From: Streptomyces luteogriseus
GTDB taxonomy: Bacteria > Actinomycetota > Actinomycetes > Streptomycetales > Streptomycetaceae
DNA: 64,000 nucleotides
NCBI RefSeq assembly: GCF_014205055.1
Contig: NZ_JACHMS010000001.1
Coordinates: 6,944,001-7,008,000 of the forward strand
Reading direction: 5' to 3'
Part shown: positions 60,330 through 64,000 of the stretch, piece by piece
How positions within the stretch are numbered: the first letter of the stretch is position 1
Layout: each line of letters begins with the position of its first letter
The notes under the pieces: model-generated
The model's input: only the letters and a program-made list of their open reading frames with translations
The model's database searches: none
Told to the model about the DNA's origin: nothing
Made by a program: the position numbers and the translations under genes

Positions 60330-61307
60330 ATGGCCATTGCCAAGGCCGAGCGGCTGATGAACCTGGCGCTGTGTCTGCTCGGGACACGCCGGCCGCTCAG
60401 CAAGCGTGAGCTACGCGACTCCATCGAGGCCTACGTCGAGGCCTTCGGGCCGGGCAACGGCGCGACCGGCTCCGATGATTCCTTCAACCGCATGTTCGAG
60501 CGCGACAAGGACGACCTGCGCGAGCTCGGGCTGGTCATCGAGACCGTCGAGAACCTCGACGGCGAGGTCGGCTACCTGGCCCGCCGCGACAGCAACCGCC
60601 TGCCGGCCATCACCCTGGACGCGGAGGAGGCCGCCGCCCTCGGGCTCGCCGCCAAGGTGTGGCAGCAGGCCCGGCTCGCCGGAGCGGCCAGCGGGGCCCT
60701 GCAGAAGCTGCGCGCGGCCGGACTCCCCGAGGACGTCGATCCGTACGGGTCGCACGGCGCGCTGGAGCCGCGCATCCCCGTGCACGAGGCGGCCTTCGAG
60801 CCGCTGATGCTGGCCTGCCGGGACCGCAGGCCGGTCGCCTTCGACTACCGCAAGGCCACCGCGGCCCATCCCGAGCAGCGGCACGTGGAGCCGTGGGCGC
60901 TGGAGTGCTGGCGGGGCCACTGGTACCTGGCGGGCTGGGACCGCGACCGGGGCGCGGAGCGGGTGTTCCGGCTGTCGCGGATCACCGGCAAGGTCCGCTC
61001 GCGCGGGGGCCGGTACACCGCTCCTGTGCCGGACGTCGTCACCGTCCGGGAGACCGTGGCGAGCTGGGCCGGGGAGGTCGCCGACCGCTCGGCGCGGATC
61101 CGGCTGCGTGCGGGTGCGGGTTACCCCCTTCGGGCGAAGGCCACCTCCGTCCGGGAACTCGGCGACGGCTGGGACGAGTTGGAGATTCCGTACGGCCACG
61201 GGCTGGACGCCTGGCTGGTGGAGTTCGGGCCGGACGTGGTCGTTCTGGAGCCCGCCGAGCTGCGGGCCGACGTGGTGGACCGGCTGCGGGCCGTGGCCAA
61301 GGGCTGA
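60330..61307 (+). CDS. pafB: WYL-domain transcriptional regulator PafB
   Basis: A 325-residue regulator. The N-terminal winged helix (MNLALCLLGTRRPLSKRELR) precedes a WYL domain with RRPVAFDYRKATAAHPEQRH and ALECWRGHWYLAGWDRDRGA, ending with the C-terminal extension domain. In mycobacteria PafB and PafC together activate the SOS-independent DNA damage response and are linked to the Pup system genes. ATG 60330 after AGGGAGG; the upstream in-frame ATG would begin inside the terminator. 17 bases separate it from pafC. Confidence 0.92.
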   Translation: MAIAKAERLMNLALCLLGTRRPLSKRELRDSIEAYVEAFGPGNGATGSDDSFNRMFERDKDDLRELGLVIETVENLDGEVGYLARRDSNRLPAITLDAEEAAALGLAAKVWQQARLAGAASGALQKLRAAGLPEDVDPYGSHGALEPRIPVHEAAFEPLMLACRDRRPVAFDYRKATAAHPEQRHVEPWALECWRGHWYLAGWDRDRGAERVFRLSRITGKVRSRGGRYTAPVPDVVTVRETVASWAGEVADRSARIRLRAGAGYPLRAKATSVRELGDGWDELEIPYGHGLDAWLVEFGPDVVVLEPAELRADVVDRLRAVAKG

Positions 61308-61324
61308 GGGGGAGCGGAAAGACA

Positions 61325-62401
61325 GTGGCAGGCAAACCGGTCAGGCCCGTGAACGCCATCGACCAGACCCGGCGGATGCTCTCGCTGGTGACGTATCTGA
61401 AGGAGCGCCCCGGAGCCCGGGTCGAGGACGTCGCGCGCGCCTTCGGTATCAGCGAGGACGAGCTGGTCTCCGACCTCGACGTGCTGCCCATGTGCGGGAC
61501 GAGCTTCCGTGGCGGAGACCTGCTCGACATCGACACCGACGGCGAGCGCATCTGGTGGCACAACCCTGCCGCCCTCGCGGCGGAAGCGGCCGAGCCGCTC
61601 CGGCTCGCCGCGGACGAGGCCACCGCGCTGCTCGTCGCCGCCCGGGCCGTGTCCACGCTGCCCGGACTGCGCGAGAGCGACCGGCAGGCGCTGCTGCGGG
61701 CGACGGCCAAGGTGGAGACCGCGGCCGGCGAGGCGGCGGGCGCCAGTTCGCGCCTGTCGGTGACCTTCGAGTCCGAGGGTGGTGTGTTCGCGGACGTCGA
61801 CCGGGCGATCGCCGAGCGCCGCAGGCTGTGGATCCGCTACTACTCGCCCGCGCGCGACGAGGTCACCGAGCGGGAGATCGACCCCATCCGTCTGGTCAGC
61901 GTCGGGCACACCTATGTCGAGGCCTGGTGCCGCCGTTCCGAGGCGCGCCGCACCTTCCGGCTCGACCGGGTCGCCGAGATCAAGATCCTGGACGAGCCGT
62001 CCGCGCCGCCGGAGATCGAGCTGCGGGACCTCTCGGAAGCGCTGGTGCAGCCCGCGGCCGAGGACCCGGAGGTCGTGGTCGAGGTCGGCCCAGGCGGCCG
62101 CTGGGTCGCGGAGTACTACCCGCACGACAGTGCGGATGAGCTGCCGGACGGCGGGCTGCGTATCACTCTGCGGACCCCCGATCCGGCGTCGCTGCGGCGC
62201 CTGGCCCTGCGGCTCGGGCGGGACGGCCGGATCGTCTCGCCGCCGGAGCTCGCCGACAGCGCCCGGCTGGCGGCCCGCGAGGCGCTGGCGGCGTACGACG
62301 GGATCGAGGCGACGCGGACGACTCGCGTCGTGGAGGCGGACGCGCGGGGGCCGCGCGCGGTGGGCGCGGTTCCGGACGGGCCGGGCGACGGACCCGAGTG
62401 A
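61325..62401 (+). CDS. pafC: WYL-domain transcriptional regulator PafC
   Basis: A 358-residue homologue of PafB. The helix-turn-helix is VEDVARAFGISEDELVSDLD and the WYL domain includes RRRLWIRYYSPARDEVTERE and VGHTYVEAWCRRSEARRTFR. It forms a heterodimer with PafB in mycobacteria. GTG 61325 after GGAGCGGAAAGACA. The C-terminal 25 residues are Gly/Pro-rich and nonconserved. The next small gene lies 100 bases downstream. Confidence 0.92.
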   Translation: MAGKPVRPVNAIDQTRRMLSLVTYLKERPGARVEDVARAFGISEDELVSDLDVLPMCGTSFRGGDLLDIDTDGERIWWHNPAALAAEAAEPLRLAADEATALLVAARAVSTLPGLRESDRQALLRATAKVETAAGEAAGASSRLSVTFESEGGVFADVDRAIAERRRLWIRYYSPARDEVTEREIDPIRLVSVGHTYVEAWCRRSEARRTFRLDRVAEIKILDEPSAPPEIELRDLSEALVQPAAEDPEVVVEVGPGGRWVAEYYPHDSADELPDGGLRITLRTPDPASLRRLALRLGRDGRIVSPPELADSARLAAREALAAYDGIEATRTTRVVEADARGPRAVGAVPDGPGDGPE

Positions 62402-62501
62402 GCCGCCGAAGCCCGTCGGGGTCCGCGGCCGGGCACGGCCGGAGCGCGACACCGGGCGTGGCGGCCCGGAGGCGAACGACCCCAGAAAGAGGAGCGAGGG
62501 C

Positions 62502-62798
62502 TTGAACGAGTCGGCGACGTCCGGTGGTGCCGGGGGTATGACGGTGGAGTCCGCGTTCGCCGGGATGAGAAACGTGGCTCCGGTCGTCTTCAGGGCGGGC
62601 TGCCCCGACTGCCGTGGGTCCTTCGAGCTCGCCGCGGGCGCCCTGCGCCTGGCCATCGGCGCCACGAGCCGCACCACCTTCTACTCGTTCACCTGCCCGC
62701 AGTGCGGGGCGTCGGTCCGCAAGCCGGCGGGGGAGCGGATCGTGGAGCTGCTCACCGGCGGCGGTGTGCGGACCCTGCGGCTGCACTCCACCGTCTAG
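62502..62798 (+). CDS. Small zinc-ribbon-like protein
   Basis: A 98-residue protein starting at TTG 62502 after AAAGAGGAG (MNESATSGGAGG); an ATG at 62538 is an alternative. Two CxxC pairs, CPDC and CPQC, separated by about 32 residues suggest a zinc ribbon. The sequence between them, ELAAGALRLAIGATSRTTF, is hydrophobic-beta. Function unknown. Co-directional with pafC and the next small gene; perhaps part of the same transcript. Confidence 0.6.
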   Translation: MNESATSGGAGGMTVESAFAGMRNVAPVVFRAGCPDCRGSFELAAGALRLAIGATSRTTFYSFTCPQCGASVRKPAGERIVELLTGGGVRTLRLHSTV

Positions 62799-62830
62799 AG
62801 GGTCGGGGCGTTCGCCCGTTCAGGAAGGTC

Positions 62831-62836
62831 TAGGCT
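62831..62836 (+). promoter_or_regulatory. Leaderless promoter -10 of the small membrane gene
   Basis: TAGGCT ends seven bases before the ATG at 62844, and no Shine-Dalgarno sequence precedes it. Confidence 0.4.
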
Positions 62837-62843
62837 CGGCGTC

Positions 62844-63038
62844 ATGTTCTGGCCGATGTTCGCGGTTGCTGTGGGTTTCGTGGGTCTCGTCGTGCTCGGG
62901 GTGTTCGCCGTGCGGGTCTTCGTGGAGGCGCAGCGGCTGGGCAGGCAGGTCACGGACTCGGCGCGCCGTATCAACCGGGCCGCCGAGGATCTGGAGCGGG
63001 CGGCGGAGACCGCGGCCCGATCCGTGGACGCTCTGTGA
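62844..63038 (+). CDS. Small membrane protein
   Basis: A 64-residue protein. Residues 1-25 form a transmembrane helix (AVAVGFVGLVVLGVFAVRVF) and the rest is an amphipathic, probably coiled-coil helix (LGRQVTDSARRINRAAEDLE), like DUF948-type proteins. It occurs upstream of tatA in this window; I cannot name a function. Possible partner of membrane assembly or cell-envelope proteins is inference only. Confidence 0.65.
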   Translation: MFWPMFAVAVGFVGLVVLGVFAVRVFVEAQRLGRQVTDSARRINRAAEDLERAAETAARSVDAL

Positions 63039-63229
63039 GCCGGCCGGGCGTCGGCCATGAGTTGCTTTTGGGACACTTCGCCCTGTCACCTGGGCGGTTC
63101 GTACAGGTACGCTGCTGGTCGCGGCCCGGTTAACGAGGCACTGGTCGCGGACGGGCGTACGCACAGGGGATGCAGAGGGATTGCCTCACGTTCACCCCCG
63201 AGCGTTACGATCGCTGCCAACACGATCGT

Positions 63230-63256
63230 TCGGACAGGTGTCCGACCGGTCGGACA
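63230..63256. promoter_or_regulatory. Inverted repeats upstream of tatA
   Basis: TCGGACAGGTGTCCGA (63230-63245) is a perfect 7-2-7 palindrome, followed by a third TCGGACA at 63250-63256. It lies 40-70 bases before tatA. The rest of the 258-base gap 63039-63296 shows no gene. Confidence 0.45.
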
Positions 63257-63296
63257 GCACCCCACCACAGCCGCCTCGGTGAGAAGGTAAAGACTT

Positions 63297-63578
63297 ATGT
63301 TCGGAAGGCTCGGAGCCCCCGAGATCATTCTCATCCTCGTCGTCATCATCCTGCTGTTCGGCGCGAAGAAGCTTCCGGACATGGCTCGGTCGCTCGGCAA
63401 GTCCGCCCGCATCCTCAAGAGCGAGGCCAAGGCGATGAAGGACGAGAGCAAGTCCTCCACGACTCCGGCGGGACCGCCCAACACCGACGACTCCTCGCAG
63501 CGCACCATCCAGGCAGCGCCCGGTGACGTGACCAGCTCGCGCCCGGTCAGCGAGCCCACGGACACGACCAAGCGCTGA
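63297..63578 (+). CDS. tatA: Sec-independent translocase protein TatA
   Basis: A 93-residue TatA/E-type protein. The N-terminal helix GAPEIILILVVIILLFGAKK, the FGxxKLPD hinge and an amphipathic helix (MARSLGKSARILKSEAKAMK) are followed by a Ser/Thr/Pro-rich tail. It oligomerises to form the twin-arginine translocation channel. The start ATG 63297 follows GAGAAGG. It is followed by tatC. The window itself has a Tat substrate, the molybdoenzyme near 5.6 kb. Confidence 0.95.
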   Translation: MFGRLGAPEIILILVVIILLFGAKKLPDMARSLGKSARILKSEAKAMKDESKSSTTPAGPPNTDDSSQRTIQAAPGDVTSSRPVSEPTDTTKR

Positions 63579-63625
63579 CGCAGGGCCGGTGACCTCCGGC
63601 CCGCCGCACGAGATGGGAACGTGGG

Positions 63626-64000
63626 TTGCTGAAGTCTGCCCGCAAGCAGGAGAGGGATCCCGAGGGGCGCATGCCCCTCGCGGAGCACCTTCGCGAGCTC
63701 CGCAACCGGCTCGCCAAGGCGATGCTGGCGATCGTCGTCGTCACGGTCTTCGCCGCCTTCTTCTACAACGACATCATCAACTTGATCACCAAGCCGATCC
63801 TCGACTCGGTCGGCTGTGACAAGACCTTCGCGGAGCTGGCCCAGTCGCAGCCCGGCGCGAAGCCCTGTGCGCAGATCACCATCAACGGCCTGCTCACCCC
63901 CTTCACGCTGGCGCTGAAGGTCTCCCTGATGGCCGGCGTCGTCCTGGCCTCCCCGATCTGGCTCTACCAGCTGTGGGCCTTCGTCGCGCCGGGCCTGCAC
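63626..64000 (+). CDS. tatC: Sec-independent translocase protein TatC, N-terminal part
   Basis: The first 125 codons of TatC; the gene runs off the right edge. The start is TTG 63626 (MLKSARKQERDPEGR), as remembered for S. coelicolor, with the ATG at 63671 being an internal Met. The conserved N-terminal motif is MPLAEHLRELRNRLAKAMLA, then the first transmembrane helix (VVVTVFAAFFYNDIINLITK), a periplasmic loop with two Cys, and the helix containing PIWLYQLWAFVAPGL. TatC recognises the twin-arginine signal. 47 bases separate it from tatA. Confidence 0.95.
   Translation, partial: MLKSARKQERDPEGRMPLAEHLRELRNRLAKAMLAIVVVTVFAAFFYNDIINLITKPILDSVGCDKTFAELAQSQPGAKPCAQITINGLLTPFTLALKVSLMAGVVLASPIWLYQLWAFVAPGLH

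Overview
The window is high-GC, single-replicon actinobacterial chromosome, almost certainly Streptomyces. The supporting evidence is the chaplin pair (ChpH and a long sortase-anchored ChpC), a complete Pup-proteasome cluster, the mycothiol ligase MshC, frequent GTG/TTG starts and very strong third-position GC bias. From memory (not checked here), gene order matches the Streptomyces coelicolor SCO1632 to SCO1690 core region, read in the opposite direction. I saw no insertion sequence, prophage, CRISPR array or origin. It is mostly conserved core chromosome, with a few poorly understood genes embedded in well-known operons.

Layout. 1-7 kb: tail of an MDR oxidoreductase, two DUF202 membrane proteins, a Nudix hydrolase, a DMT exporter, a TPR-like protein with an APC permease, and a Tat-exported molybdoenzyme with its cytochrome b561-like partner. 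7-11.7 kb: an L-idonate/gluconate catabolic cluster (idnD-like, idnO-like, gntP, gntK) divergent from a GntR regulator. 11.7-19.8 kb: YchJ-like protein, tRNA-Leu(GAG), an M20 peptidase, chpH and chpC, small conserved proteins, a degenerate RecD-like protein and an aldo/keto reductase. 19.9-23 kb: F420-type oxidoreductase, ferritin-like protein and CorA. 23-27.6 kb: a conserved cluster of histidine phosphatase, DUF3090, kinase-fold protein and mshC, convergent with a PAC2 protein.

27.7-33.6 kb: a FadR-type regulator and the glycerol operon glpF-glpK-glpD with its IclR-type regulator gylR; matching palindromes lie in front of gylR and glpF. 34-42 kb: metH, a HAD hydrolase and two tandem solute-binding lipoproteins without an ABC permease. 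42-46.8 kb: an orphan NarL-type response regulator, a RecB-type Fe-S nuclease, a site-2 protease with CBS domains, and TrmI. 47-58.6 kb: a 3Fe-4S ferredoxin and the Pup-proteasome cluster arc (mpa), dop, pup, an endonuclease VII-like gene, prcB, prcA, then a LacI/MFS pair, then pafA. 58.8-64 kb: two FKBP prolyl isomerases, the WYL regulators pafB and pafC, small proteins, tatA and the start of tatC.

Functionally, Dop deamidates Pup, PafA ligates it to targets, ARC unfolds them and PrcBA degrades them. PafBC is the DNA-damage regulator linked to this cluster in mycobacteria. The glycerol and gluconate clusters feed central carbon metabolism. The chaplins coat aerial hyphae. The most promising unexplained elements are the phosphatase/kinase-fold genes beside mshC, the nuclease inside the proteasome operon, and the RecD-like protein that has lost its ATPase motifs.
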